Positions 34,334 to 44,554 of a DNA stretch of 64,000 nucleotides are shown piece by piece. The stretch covers positions 868,001 through 932,000 of the forward strand of contig NC_010524.1 of assembly GCF_000019785.1 (NCBI RefSeq). The letters are read 5' to 3'. The stretch comes from Leptothrix cholodnii SP-6. Lineage in GTDB: Bacteria; Pseudomonadota; Gammaproteobacteria; Burkholderiales; Burkholderiaceae_C. The position numbers were made by a program, and so were the translations under genes. The stretch's first letter is position 1. Every line of letters begins with the position of its first letter. The notes under the pieces were generated by a model. The model was not told where the DNA came from. It saw nothing but the letters and a program-made list of their open reading frames with translations, and did no database searches.

Positions 34334-35149
34334 ATGACTGAGAAGATTGCAGACTCCGCCGGCGCCGGCTCTGCCAAAGGCAGCAAGGGCACGCCGCTGA
34401 TTTCAATGCGGAACATCACGAAGTCGTTCGGCTCCGTCAGGGCGCTGCGTGGCGCATCGGTCGAGGTTCACGCGGGCGAAGTGGTCGCCCTGGTCGGTGA
34501 CAACGGCGCGGGCAAGTCGACTTTCGTCAAGGTCATGGCGGGCGTGCACGGGTTCGATACGGGCGACTACGAGATCGACGGCAAACCCGCCAAGATCAAC
34601 AGCCCGTCGGATGCGACCGGCTACGGCATCCAGACGGTCTACCAGGACCTGTCCCTCTGCAACAACCTCGATGCGGTGCAGAACCTGTTCCTGGGGCGCG
34701 AGCTGACCGGGTCCGGTTGGTTCGGCCGGCGCATCAATCGTGCCGAATGCGAAATCCGGGCGCGCGAGGTCATGACCCGCATGCGACTGGGAAACCTCTC
34801 CCTGAGCCGCCCGGTGGGCGCGATGTCGGGTGGGCAACGGCAGAACATCGCCATCGCCCGGTCGATCCTGTGGACCCCCAAGCTGCTGATCCTCGACGAG
34901 CCGACCGCGGCGCTGAGTCACTCGGCCGCCGAGCAGGTGTCCAAGCTGATCCGCACGCTGGCCGACGAAGGCCTGGGGATCGTGGTGGTCAGCCACGACA
35001 TCCACCACTTCGTCGTCAAGTCCACCGACCGCATCGAAGTCATGCGACTCGGTGCCAACACGGCCAGCTTCAAGTCCAGTGAAGTCACTGGCGAGCAAGT
35101 CGTGAACGCCATGGTCGGCGGCAACGAGAGCGTGAATCTGGCGGGCTGA
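34334..35149 (+). CDS. Sugar ABC transporter ATPase, single-domain
   Basis: 271 residues with one nucleotide-binding domain: Walker A in GDNGAGKSTFVK, Q-loop YQDLSL, signature MSGGQRQNIAIARSI, Walker B LLILDEP, and switch His in VVVSHD. Most sugar ATPases of this class (RbsA, MglA, XylG) carry two such domains in ~500 residues; here only one is present, as in the shorter FrcA/XylG-like subgroup. The ATG has AGAGG upstream. Confidence 0.92.
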   Translation: MTEKIADSAGAGSAKGSKGTPLISMRNITKSFGSVRALRGASVEVHAGEVVALVGDNGAGKSTFVKVMAGVHGFDTGDYEIDGKPAKINSPSDATGYGIQTVYQDLSLCNNLDAVQNLFLGRELTGSGWFGRRINRAECEIRAREVMTRMRLGNLSLSRPVGAMSGGQRQNIAIARSILWTPKLLILDEPTAALSHSAAEQVSKLIRTLADEGLGIVVVSHDIHHFVVKSTDRIEVMRLGANTASFKSSEVTGEQVVNAMVGGNESVNLAG

Positions 35150-35175
35150 GGCTCGTGCAATCCAAGGAGATACAA

Positions 35176-36399
35176 ATGGCACAAGTTCTGTCTGCCCCGA
35201 TCGATTCCGGCACCTTCCCGCCGCCGCCCAAGCGCCGTACCTTCGGCGAACTCCTGGCCACCGATCTGCGCGCATTGCCCGTGGTCATCGGCCTCGTCGC
35301 GCTGTGGATCTTCTTCGCGATCCAGAGCGACGTCTTCCTGTCGCCCCAGAACCTGTCCAACCTGCTGCTGCAGAGCACGGTGGTCGGCATCATGGCCCTG
35401 GGCCTGATGTTCGTGCTGCTGGTCAAGGAAATCGACCTGTCGGTGGCCGCCATCAACGGCGTCACCGCCGTGCTGATGGCCAAGCTGATCGTCGAGTTCG
35501 GCTTCTCGCCGTGGACCGCGGTGGCAGCGGCCGTCGCAGCCGGCGCCGTGATCGGCTGCCTGTCGGCGCGCTGGATGACCTATGTCGGCGTGCCGTCGTT
35601 CGTCGTCACACTCGGCCTGGGCCTGGCGCTCAATGGCGCTCAACTGCTGCTGCTGCCGCCGACGGCGCGTTATGGCCTGATGGGTTCGGGCATCGAGCAG
35701 ATCGCGCAGACCCGCATCGAAGGCGTCTGGGCCTGGGCCCTGCTGGTCGCCGGACTGCTGATCTACGTCGGCATCACCGTCTCGAATGCCTGGCGGCGCC
35801 GACGCGTCGGCCTGCCGGTGTCGATGCTGTCGGGACTGGTTGCTCCGCTGCTGGGCGGAACCCTGCTGGGTGTGGGCGTCATCGCCGTGCTCAACGCGCA
35901 CCAGGGCGTGCCCCTGCTGGTGCTGATCTTCGCGGCGATGCTGGGCCTGGGCGGCTACGTGCTCAAGGAGACCCAGTTCGGTCTCTACCTCTACGCGGTC
36001 GGCAACAACGACGAAGCGGCCCGCCGCACCGGCGTCAATGTCGGCCGGATCAAGATGGCGGCCTTCGGGATTGCCGGTGCCGTGGCAGCGATCGCCGGTG
36101 TGCTGGCTGCTTCACGCACCCTGGGCGTGGGCGTGTTCTCGGGTGGTGGCATCGGCGGCGGCACGCTGCTGCTGGAGTCGATCGCTGCGGCCGTGATCGG
36201 TGGTGTCAGCCTGTTCGGCGGGCGCGGCTCGGTGCATGCTGCGCTGCTGGGCGCGCTGGTCATCGGCACGGTCCAGAACGGCCTGAACCTGATGGGCGTG
36301 GAAAACGAGATCCGCTTGATCGTCACCGGCATGCTGCTGGTGCTGGCGGTCTCGATCGACAAGCTGATCGAGAAGGCCACGGGGCAACAGGCCTTCTGA
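35176..36399 (+). CDS. Sugar ABC transporter permease, XylH/RbsC family
   Basis: 407 residues with about ten hydrophobic segments. The BPD_transp_2 signature includes LLVKEIDLSVAAINGVTAVL and YAVGNNDEAARRTGVNVGRIK. It ends LVLAVSIDKLIEKATGQ. It is the membrane channel for the ATPase and binding protein. The ATG at 35176 has AAGGAGAT with good spacing; the GTG at 35155 is rejected. It ends 20 bases before the convergent stop of the second thiolase gene, and that short gap shows no terminator. Confidence 0.93.
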   Translation: MAQVLSAPIDSGTFPPPPKRRTFGELLATDLRALPVVIGLVALWIFFAIQSDVFLSPQNLSNLLLQSTVVGIMALGLMFVLLVKEIDLSVAAINGVTAVLMAKLIVEFGFSPWTAVAAAVAAGAVIGCLSARWMTYVGVPSFVVTLGLGLALNGAQLLLLPPTARYGLMGSGIEQIAQTRIEGVWAWALLVAGLLIYVGITVSNAWRRRRVGLPVSMLSGLVAPLLGGTLLGVGVIAVLNAHQGVPLLVLIFAAMLGLGGYVLKETQFGLYLYAVGNNDEAARRTGVNVGRIKMAAFGIAGAVAAIAGVLAASRTLGVGVFSGGGIGGGTLLLESIAAAVIGGVSLFGGRGSVHAALLGALVIGTVQNGLNLMGVENEIRLIVTGMLLVLAVSIDKLIEKATGQQAF

Positions 36400-36418
36400 C
36401 GTCCCCCTGGGCCTGAGC

Positions 36419-37621
<1,203 letters not shown>

Positions 37622-37678
37622 GTCGGGGAAAGGGTCCGTCGTGTGGCAGGGTGGCGCACCGCGGGTGCGCCGGTCGGT

Positions 37679-39742
37679 TCAGTCCAGCAGTCGCGCCAGC
37701 ATCGTGTCATCGGCCAGGCGCATGCCGTGGCCGCCGGCCTCGACGAGGCAGCGCAGGTCGGCGCCCAGGCGCTCGCGGTCCTGCTGTCGAGCCCAGAACA
37801 CGGGGCCGCCCTGCCAGCGCGGGAAGCCGTAGCCCTGCACCAGCACGACGTCGATGTCGCTCGGCCGGGTCGCCACGCCATCGGCGTACAGGCAGGCCGC
37901 CTCGTTGACCATCGCGAGCAGGGCGCGGCGCTGGATCTCTTGCGGGGCCAGCGTGCGGCGCTGGATGCCGCGTGCGGCGCTCGCCTGCACGATCAGGTCA
38001 TGCACGGTGTCGTCAGTCGTCTGCGCGCGTTTGCCATCGGCGTAGCGGTAATAGCCCGCGCCGCTTTTCTGGCCGAGCCGGCCCTGTTCGCAGAGCTGTT
38101 CGAGCACCGGCACATGGCGCTCGCGTGGATCGCGCGTGGCCGCCTGTGCGCGGCGCATGCGCCAGGCAATGTCGAGGCCCGACAGGTCGGCGACCGCGAA
38201 AGGGCCCATCGCGAAGCCGAAGTCCGTCAGGGCCTGATCGACCTCTTCGGGCCAGGCGCCGTCTTCGAGCATGAACTCGCATTGCCGCCGGTAGGCGTTG
38301 TAGATGCGGTTGCCGATGAAGCCGAAGGCGTTGCCGCACAGCACCGGCACCTTGCGCAGCGTGCGGCCGAGTGTCATCGCGGTGGCCATGGCGTCCGGGC
38401 TCGTGTGTGCGCCACGGATCACCTCCAGCAGCTTCATGACCTGGGCCGGGCTGAAGAAGTGCAGACCCAGCACGTCCTGCGGGCGTGATGTGACAGCGGC
38501 GATCGCGTCGATGTCGAGGTAGGACGTGTTGGTGGCCAGCACGGCGCCCGGGCGCGCGACGGCATCGAGGCGGCGGAAGACATCCTGCTTGACCGACAGT
38601 TCCTCGAACACAGCCTCGATCACGACATCGGCGCGTGCCAGCGCCTGCCAGTCGCAGGTGCCGGTCAGCCGGGCCTGCGCCGCGTCGGCAACTGCCGCGC
38701 CGAGCTTGCCAGCGGCGACACGGCCGGCGTAGTGGTCGGCGATACGCTGGCGTCCGCGCGCGAGCGCGGTTTCATCCTGTTCGAGCAGGATCACGTCGAG
38801 CGTGGCATCAAGAGCGCAGATCGCGATGCCGGCCCCCATCGTGCCAGCACCGATCACCGCCACGGTGGCCACCTTGCGCGGCTCGACCTGCAGTGTGTCG
38901 GGCAGGCGATGGCTGTCGCGTTCGGCCTTGAACTGGTAGCGCAGCGCCTGCGCCTCGGTCGTGCCGATCAGGCCGAGAAAGCGCGCGCGTTCCAGCGCCA
39001 GGCCCGCGTCGATCGGGCCTGCCGACGCGCCGATGGCATCGAGCAGGGCGCCGTAGGCCGGCTGCAGGCGTTGCCGCGCGTTGAGGCGTTGCCGGGCCAG
39101 CGACACCTTCGTGGCGACGTATTCGGCATCGAGGTTCAGCCGGTCGGCGTGCGGCCAGGGTGCGCCGGCATCTGCCAACTGGCGGGCCACATCGGCGGCC
39201 GCTTCGATCAGGCCGTCGTCGACGACCCGGTCGAACAGGCTGGTGCTGGCGAGCTGTGCCGCAGCCATCGGCGCGCCACCCTGCATCAGCGTCAGCGCGA
39301 GGTCGATGCCGGCCAGGCGCGGCAGGCGCTGGGTGCCGCCCGAGCCCGGGATCAGGCCCAGCGTGATCTCCGGCAGGCCGACCCGGGCCTGGCCGAGCGC
39401 GACGCGGGCATGGCAGGCCAGGGCCAGCTCCAGCCCACCGCCCAGCGCCACGCCGTCGAGCGCGGCGACGACGGGTTTGGTGCAGATGCGGATGCGTTCG
39501 AGCACGCTGCGCAAGATCGGCTCGGCCATCTGTCGCGGCGTGCCGAACTCGCTCACATCAGCGCCGGCCGAGAAGGCGCGGGGGCTGCCGGTGAGCACGA
39601 TGGCGCGCACGGCGGGGTCGACCTCGGCAACCTCGATCGCTGCGACGATGCGCGAGCGCAGCACGTGGCCGAGGCTGTTGAGCGGTGGGTTGTCGAGGGT
39701 GATGACGGTGACGCCGCCCTCTGCGTGATCCTGGAATTTCAT
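37679..39742 (-). CDS. FadB-like enoyl-CoA hydratase/3-hydroxyacyl-CoA dehydrogenase
   Basis: 687 residues. The first ~190 are a crotonase domain, with the two catalytic Glu in GGGLELALACH and LPEITLGLIPG. Next comes the NAD-binding domain (VAVIGAGTMGAGIAICALD), then the dehydrogenase core with His in GLHFFSPAQVMKLLEVI and two C-terminal helical domains. It hydrates an enoyl-CoA and oxidises the 3-hydroxyacyl-CoA. The ATG at 39742 is chosen over a TTG five codons upstream. It lies between the thiolase and CoA-transferase genes. Confidence 0.93.
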   Translation of the reverse strand: MKFQDHAEGGVTVITLDNPPLNSLGHVLRSRIVAAIEVAEVDPAVRAIVLTGSPRAFSAGADVSEFGTPRQMAEPILRSVLERIRICTKPVVAALDGVALGGGLELALACHARVALGQARVGLPEITLGLIPGSGGTQRLPRLAGIDLALTLMQGGAPMAAAQLASTSLFDRVVDDGLIEAAADVARQLADAGAPWPHADRLNLDAEYVATKVSLARQRLNARQRLQPAYGALLDAIGASAGPIDAGLALERARFLGLIGTTEAQALRYQFKAERDSHRLPDTLQVEPRKVATVAVIGAGTMGAGIAICALDATLDVILLEQDETALARGRQRIADHYAGRVAAGKLGAAVADAAQARLTGTCDWQALARADVVIEAVFEELSVKQDVFRRLDAVARPGAVLATNTSYLDIDAIAAVTSRPQDVLGLHFFSPAQVMKLLEVIRGAHTSPDAMATAMTLGRTLRKVPVLCGNAFGFIGNRIYNAYRRQCEFMLEDGAWPEEVDQALTDFGFAMGPFAVADLSGLDIAWRMRRAQAATRDPRERHVPVLEQLCEQGRLGQKSGAGYYRYADGKRAQTTDDTVHDLIVQASAARGIQRRTLAPQEIQRRALLAMVNEAACLYADGVATRPSDIDVVLVQGYGFPRWQGGPVFWARQQDRERLGADLRCLVEAGGHGMRLADDTMLARLLD

Positions 39743-39770
39743 GTCGGGGATGCTCAAGATGGCGCTGGCT

Positions 39771-41018
39771 TCAGATGATGGATCTTGCCTTCAGGCCGTC
39801 GAGATCGGCGTCCGTCTGCGACGCCAGTTCCTTCAGGACTTCGGCGGTGTGCTCGCCCAGCAGCGGCGGCGCACGTCGATAGCTCACCGGCGTGGCCGAG
39901 AGCTTGAGCGCGCTGGCCGGCACGCTGACCTGGCCGGCGGTCGGATGTGGCATGTCCAGCCGCATCTGCCGCGCGATGACCTGCGGATCGGCGAAGACGT
40001 CGGCCAGATCGTTGATCGGCCCGCACGGCACGCCGACCTCTTCGAGCGTCGCGATCCAGGCATCGCGGGAGCGCGTCAACATCATGGGTTCCAGCAATGC
40101 CACCAGTTGCTCGCGATGGCGCACCCGCGCAGGGTTGGTGGCGAAGCGCGGGTCGGTGGCCAGTTCGGGGCGCTGGCCCGCGTCGACGAGCTTGCCGAAC
40201 TGGTGGTCGTTGCCGCAGGCCACGATGACCCAGCCGTCGGCCACCTTGAACACCTGGTACGGGACGATGTTGGGATGGGCGTTGCCCCAGCGCACGGGCG
40301 CCCGGTCGGTGGCGAGGTAGTTGCTCGCCATGTTCGCCATCAGCGACACCTGAACGTCGAGCAAGCCGATGTCGAGGTATTGACCTTCGCCGGTGCGGTC
40401 GCGGTGACGCAGGGCCGCCAGGATCGCGATCACGGCATGGGCGCCGGTGGCCAGGTCGGCAATCGCGACGCCGGCCTTCTGCGGCCCGCCACCGGGCGCG
40501 CCGTCGCGTTCGCCGGTCACGCTCATGAAGCCGCCCATGCCCTGCACGATGAAGTCGTAGCCGGGGCGCGGTGCGTAAGGCCCTGTCTGGCCGAAGCCGG
40601 TGATCGAGCAGTAGACGAGGCCCGGATGCAGGGCGCTCAGGCTGTCGTAATCCAGCCCGTAGCGTGCCATGTCGCCGACCTTGTAGTTCTCGACCAGCAC
40701 GTCGCACTGCGGCACCAGGCGCCGGATCAGCGCTTGCCCCGCCTCGCTCGCGATGTCGAGTGTGACCGAGCGCTTGTTTCGGTTCACGGCGAGGAAGTAG
40801 GCGGCTTCGTGCGTGTCGTGGCCGGCTTCGTCCTTCGCATAGGGCGGGCCCCAGTGACGGGTGTCGTCGCCGGCGCCGGGGCGCTCGATCTTGATGACGT
40901 CCGCGCCCAGGTCGGCCAGGGTCTGCGTGCACCAGGGGCCGGCGAGCACGCGGGTGAGGTCGAGGATGCGCAGCCCGCCGAGCGCGCCGCCTGGGGTCGA
41001 TGCGGGGGAGTTCGACAT
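39771..41018 (-). CDS. CaiB/BaiF-type (class III) CoA-transferase
   Basis: 415 residues. GLRILDLTRVLAGPWCTQTL, then LAVNRNKRSVTLDIASE, and the catalytic Asp in PRPGYDFIVQGMGGFMSVTG are typical. The family commonly uses succinyl-CoA as donor. It probably activates the dicarboxylate made by the upstream oxidations. It lies 6 bases after the acyl-CoA dehydrogenase stop. Confidence 0.92.
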   Translation of the reverse strand: MSNSPASTPGGALGGLRILDLTRVLAGPWCTQTLADLGADVIKIERPGAGDDTRHWGPPYAKDEAGHDTHEAAYFLAVNRNKRSVTLDIASEAGQALIRRLVPQCDVLVENYKVGDMARYGLDYDSLSALHPGLVYCSITGFGQTGPYAPRPGYDFIVQGMGGFMSVTGERDGAPGGGPQKAGVAIADLATGAHAVIAILAALRHRDRTGEGQYLDIGLLDVQVSLMANMASNYLATDRAPVRWGNAHPNIVPYQVFKVADGWVIVACGNDHQFGKLVDAGQRPELATDPRFATNPARVRHREQLVALLEPMMLTRSRDAWIATLEEVGVPCGPINDLADVFADPQVIARQMRLDMPHPTAGQVSVPASALKLSATPVSYRRAPPLLGEHTAEVLKELASQTDADLDGLKARSII

Positions 41019-41024
41019 GTCGGT

Positions 41025-42185
41025 TCAGGCCTGTCGCATCAGGTGCTTGCCGATGATGAGCTGCTGGATCTGGCTGGTGCCTTCGTACAGGCGCAGCAGG
41101 CGCACGTCGCGGTAGAAGCGCTCGACCTTGTACTCGTTGATGTAGCCCGCGCCGCCGTGGATCTGCACGCCGCGATCGGCCACCCGGCCGACCATCTCGG
41201 TCGTGAAGAGCTTGGTGCACGAGGCCTGCATGCCGACGTCCGGGTCGGTGCGACCGGCGGCTCGTTCGTCGTAGCGGCGCGCGGTGGCCTGGACCATCGC
41301 CCAGCCTGCCAGCAGTTCCGCCTGGCTGTCGGCCAGCATGGCCTGGATCAGCTGGAAGTCGCCGATGCGCTGGCCGAACTGGCGGCGCTGCTGCGCATAG
41401 GCGATGCTCTCCTGCAGGATGCGCTGCGCCATGCCGCAGGCCAGGGCAGACACGTGCAGCCGGCCGCGATCGAGCACCTTCATCGCGGTCTTGAAGCCCC
41501 GGCCCGGCACGCCGCCGATGATGTTGGCGGCCGGCACCCGCACGTTGTCGAGGTTGACGTCGCAGGTCTTGGTGCCGCGCTGGCCCATCTTCTTGTCGGG
41601 CTTGCCCAGGCTCAGGCCCGCGGCATCGGCCGGCACGATGAAGGCCGAGATGCCGGCGGTGCCCGGCCCGTCGGTGCGCGCCATCAGCGTGAAGGCGCCC
41701 GCGCGGGTTGCGTTGGTGATGTAGCGCTTGGTGCCGTCGAGCAGGTAGTCGTCGCCGTCGATGACTCCGCGGGTCTTGAGCGCACCGGCGTCGGATCCGG
41801 CGTCGGGCTCGGTGAGCGCGAACGAGACGATCAGGTCGCCGCTGGCGATGCGCGGCAGGTAGGTCTCCTTCTGCGCGGCCGTGCCATCCATCAGGATGCC
41901 CTGCGAGCCGATGCCGATGTTGGTGCCCACGACGGAGCGGAACGCCAGCGCGGTCTGGCCCAGCTCGTAGGCGACTTCGCATTCCTGTGCCATCGACAAG
42001 CCGATGCCGCCATATTCCTCCGGGATGGAGATGCCGAAGAGGCCCAGCTCCTTCATGTCGGCAATGATGTCGGCGGGTACCTCGTCGTGCTCCTCGACAT
42101 GGTTCTCGGCCGGCACCAGCCGATCGCGGATGAAGCGTTGAACGCTGTCCTTGAGCAGGGTGAACGTCTGTTCGTCCAATGACAT
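41025..42185 (-). CDS. Acyl-CoA dehydrogenase
   Basis: 386 residues. The FAD-binding segment is SFALTEPDAGSDAGALKTRG, the C-terminal helical domain has the catalytic Glu in LRLYEGTSQIQQLIIGKHL, and QRGTKTCDVNLDNVRVP is typical. It makes the 2-enoyl-CoA and hands electrons to ETF. The etfBA genes lie in the same regulon at 53324-55005. The substrate is unknown; the surrounding set favours adipyl-CoA or a related dicarboxylyl-CoA. ATG at 42185 is preceded by AAGGAA-like bases. Confidence 0.93.
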   Translation of the reverse strand: MSLDEQTFTLLKDSVQRFIRDRLVPAENHVEEHDEVPADIIADMKELGLFGISIPEEYGGIGLSMAQECEVAYELGQTALAFRSVVGTNIGIGSQGILMDGTAAQKETYLPRIASGDLIVSFALTEPDAGSDAGALKTRGVIDGDDYLLDGTKRYITNATRAGAFTLMARTDGPGTAGISAFIVPADAAGLSLGKPDKKMGQRGTKTCDVNLDNVRVPAANIIGGVPGRGFKTAMKVLDRGRLHVSALACGMAQRILQESIAYAQQRRQFGQRIGDFQLIQAMLADSQAELLAGWAMVQATARRYDERAAGRTDPDVGMQASCTKLFTTEMVGRVADRGVQIHGGAGYINEYKVERFYRDVRLLRLYEGTSQIQQLIIGKHLMRQA

Positions 42186-42213
42186 CGATGCATTCCTTCA
42201 GAAAACGGTGAGG

Positions 42214-42579
42214 CTAGCGCAGCTGCAGCAGATAGGCCTGCAGATCGAGCAGCAGCCGGTCGTCGATCGGCGCGGGATACAGGCGTGGCATCGAGCCGCG
42301 CGGTGATTTGAGCTGCCGGGTGATCTCGTCAGCCGACAGCCGGGTGGCAAGGCCCTGCATCGGCGGGCCCAGACCACCCTCGCCGCGCGGGCCGTGGCAG
42401 ACCGCGCAGTTGCGCTGATAGGCGCGCCGACCCTTGGCCAGGTCGGGCTCGCCAGCGATGGCCGGCACCGCACCTGTGGCGGCGGCCGCATCGCTGTCCT
42501 GCGCCCGGGCCGGGCTGCCAAGGCCGATCGCCGCCAACAGGCCAACGGCGATCAGATGGGGGTGAAACAAGCCGCTCAC
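42214..42579 (-). CDS. Periplasmic c-type cytochrome, CxxCH
   Basis: About 121 residues. A signal peptide (IAVGLLAAIGLGSPARAQ) is followed by a mono-heme domain with RNCAVCHGPRGEGG, whose axial Met is likely in PRGSMPRLYP. It would take electrons from a PQQ dehydrogenase. The GTG at 42577-42579 avoids overlap with the PQQ gene stop (42587); an in-frame ATG at 42627 would overlap it by 41 bases. Confidence 0.85.
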   Translation of the reverse strand: MSGLFHPHLIAVGLLAAIGLGSPARAQDSDAAAATGAVPAIAGEPDLAKGRRAYQRNCAVCHGPRGEGGLGPPMQGLATRLSADEITRQLKSPRGSMPRLYPAPIDDRLLLDLQAYLLQLR

Positions 42580-42586
42580 TGCCCGC

Positions 42587-44173
42587 TCACAAGCCGAAGA
42601 CCACCAGGCTCGGATTGCCGTCGCCACCGAAGGTCAGGCGCGAGATGTTGCCCGTGGTGATGGCGACGAACTGGCTGCCCTTCTGCGAGTAGGTGATGAT
42701 GCCGCCGCCGAGCGCGCCGTCCATCTTCTTGCTCATCAGCACCTTGCCCGAGGCGCTGTCCAGCGCCAGGAAGGTGCCGCCGGTGTCGCCGGCAAAGGTC
42801 ACGCCGCCGGCGGTGGGCGTCACGGCCGCGACCACCGGGGCCTCGGTGTGGTGCTTCCACTTCACCGCGCCCGTGTCGGCATCGACCGCGGTGACCCAGC
42901 CGCTGGCCTTGTCGCCGGGCACCGGCGTGGTCTTGCCGCCGAAGCGCAACTGGCCGCGCACGTAGTCGGGGCCGGTCTTGGTGGAGATGAAGCACCAGTC
43001 GACCGCACCGACGGTCAGCTGATGCTGGGCCACGTCGTAGGCCGGGCCGTTCCATTCGACGCCGCCGATGTTGCCGGGGCAGTGCTTCGAGCCGGCCGTG
43101 GTGGGCGCCTTGTCCTGCTTGAACTGCGTCGTCACGGCGGTCTTGAAGATGCGCTTGCGCGTCAGGCGATCCACACCGTGGATGTAGCCATCCTTGCCGG
43201 CGACGGCGACCAGGTCGCGATAACCCTTCTTCGACTGGTACAGCACGGCGGCCGATGCGAGGTCGTAATCCCAGGGGTCGTTCTTGACCGCCTGATACCA
43301 CCACTTGATGCCGCCGGTGCGGGCGTCCAGCACCACCAGCGAGTTGGTGAAGAGGTTGTCACCCGGGCGGGTGTCGGGCAAAAAGTCCTGTGCCGGATTG
43401 CCGACGCTGACGAACAGCTCGCCGTCGCGCACGTCGAGCGAAAACGCACCCCAGACGCCGCCGCCGCCGATCAGCGCGGAGGACTTGTTCTTCCAGGTCT
43501 CGGCGCCGACGTCGTTGCCGCGCGGGATGGTGTTGAAGCGCCACAGCTCGCGGCCGGTCTTGGCGTCGATGGCGAGCACGCGTCCGCGCATGCCCCAGTC
43601 GCTGCCGGCCACGCCCATGTAGACCACGCCCTGCCAGGCCAGCGGCGCGGCCGACGCAAATTCGCCGTAGCTGGTGTCGGTGATCTGGTGGTCCCAGACC
43701 TGCGCGCCGGTCTTGGCGTCGAGCGCGATCAGGTGGCCGTCGGGCGTGCCGCGGATGATCATGCCGTCGGCGTAGGTGGCGCCGCGGTTGACCACGAACG
43801 GCATGTGTGCAACCGGCTTGCGCGTGTTCTTCCAGACCTGCTTGCAGCTGGTCGGATCGATCGCAAAGGTGTCGAGCGCGGTCGTGATGTAGATCGTGCC
43901 ATCGACCAGGATCGGGCCGCTCTGCAGCGAGCCGCCGTCGGACAGCTCGATGCGGCAGATCTCCTTGAGCTTGTCGACGTTCTTGGTGTCGATCTGCTTG
44001 AGCGTCGAGTAGCGCTGGCCGGCGTAGTCCTGGTTGTAGGACGGCCAGGCGGTGTCGTTCTGCTCCGGGTCTTCGGCCAGGCCGTTGGCCGCATGTACGG
44101 CCGTCAGCGGGCTGGCGCCCAGCACGGTGGCTAGGGCAGCCAGGCGCAGGGCATTCAACTTGAATGGGTTCAT
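42587..44173 (-). CDS. PQQ-dependent dehydrogenase (quinoprotein), first
   Basis: About 528 residues. A signal peptide ends ...AVHAAN. An eight-bladed propeller follows, with W-motifs such as ALDAKTGAQVWDH and AIDAKTGRELWR. The active site includes NDPWDYDLASAAVL: the catalytic Asp is followed two residues later by another Asp, the feature linked to lanthanide use. The adjacent disulfide Cys-Cys pair of classic methanol dehydrogenases is not seen. It oxidises an alcohol in the periplasm. GAGAAAG precedes the ATG at 44173; ATG at 44185 is possible. It is bracketed by two cytochrome genes. Confidence 0.92.
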   Translation of the reverse strand: MNPFKLNALRLAALATVLGASPLTAVHAANGLAEDPEQNDTAWPSYNQDYAGQRYSTLKQIDTKNVDKLKEICRIELSDGGSLQSGPILVDGTIYITTALDTFAIDPTSCKQVWKNTRKPVAHMPFVVNRGATYADGMIIRGTPDGHLIALDAKTGAQVWDHQITDTSYGEFASAAPLAWQGVVYMGVAGSDWGMRGRVLAIDAKTGRELWRFNTIPRGNDVGAETWKNKSSALIGGGGVWGAFSLDVRDGELFVSVGNPAQDFLPDTRPGDNLFTNSLVVLDARTGGIKWWYQAVKNDPWDYDLASAAVLYQSKKGYRDLVAVAGKDGYIHGVDRLTRKRIFKTAVTTQFKQDKAPTTAGSKHCPGNIGGVEWNGPAYDVAQHQLTVGAVDWCFISTKTGPDYVRGQLRFGGKTTPVPGDKASGWVTAVDADTGAVKWKHHTEAPVVAAVTPTAGGVTFAGDTGGTFLALDSASGKVLMSKKMDGALGGGIITYSQKGSQFVAITTGNISRLTFGGDGNPSLVVFGL

Positions 44174-44191
44174 GTGCTTTCTCATGTGTCG

Positions 44192-44551
44192 TCAGGGCGC
44201 CGGCTGGCGCGACAGGTGCTGGATGTAGGCCACCAGCTCCCAGATCTGTTCGGACGAAAACGTGCTGCCCCAGGGCGGCATGATGTCGATGCCACGGCGT
44301 CCTTCGGTGATGGTCCTGAAGGCGTCTTCGGGTGTCAGCTGCGTGTTGCCCTTGAAGGCCGGTGCGCGGCCACCGGCCCCCTCCGAACCGTGGCAGTAGG
44401 CCGCGCAGGTGCTGCCGAAGCGGCGCTTGCCGGCGTCGATGCGCGACGGTTCGCCGAGATCGAAGGGCGCGGCGGCCTGGGCCGCCTGCGCCACCGTTCC
44501 CAGTGCCATCAGGCTCAGCAGCGCGCCGGTCCGCAATGACCTGTTTCGCAT
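44192..44551 (-). CDS. c-type cytochrome with an unusual CX3CH heme motif
   Basis: 119 residues with a signal peptide (LSLMALGTVAQAAQA). The heme motif reads GSTCAAYCHGSEG: three residues lie between the cysteines instead of two. I checked the codons (TGC GCG GCC TAC TGC CAC), so it is not a misread. The rest looks like a normal mono-heme domain with a likely axial Met in GIDIMPPWG. It sits between the two PQQ dehydrogenase genes and is their natural electron acceptor. Confidence 0.85.
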   Translation of the reverse strand: MRNRSLRTGALLSLMALGTVAQAAQAAAPFDLGEPSRIDAGKRRFGSTCAAYCHGSEGAGGRAPAFKGNTQLTPEDAFRTITEGRRGIDIMPPWGSTFSSEQIWELVAYIQHLSRQPAP

Positions 44552-44554
44552 CGT

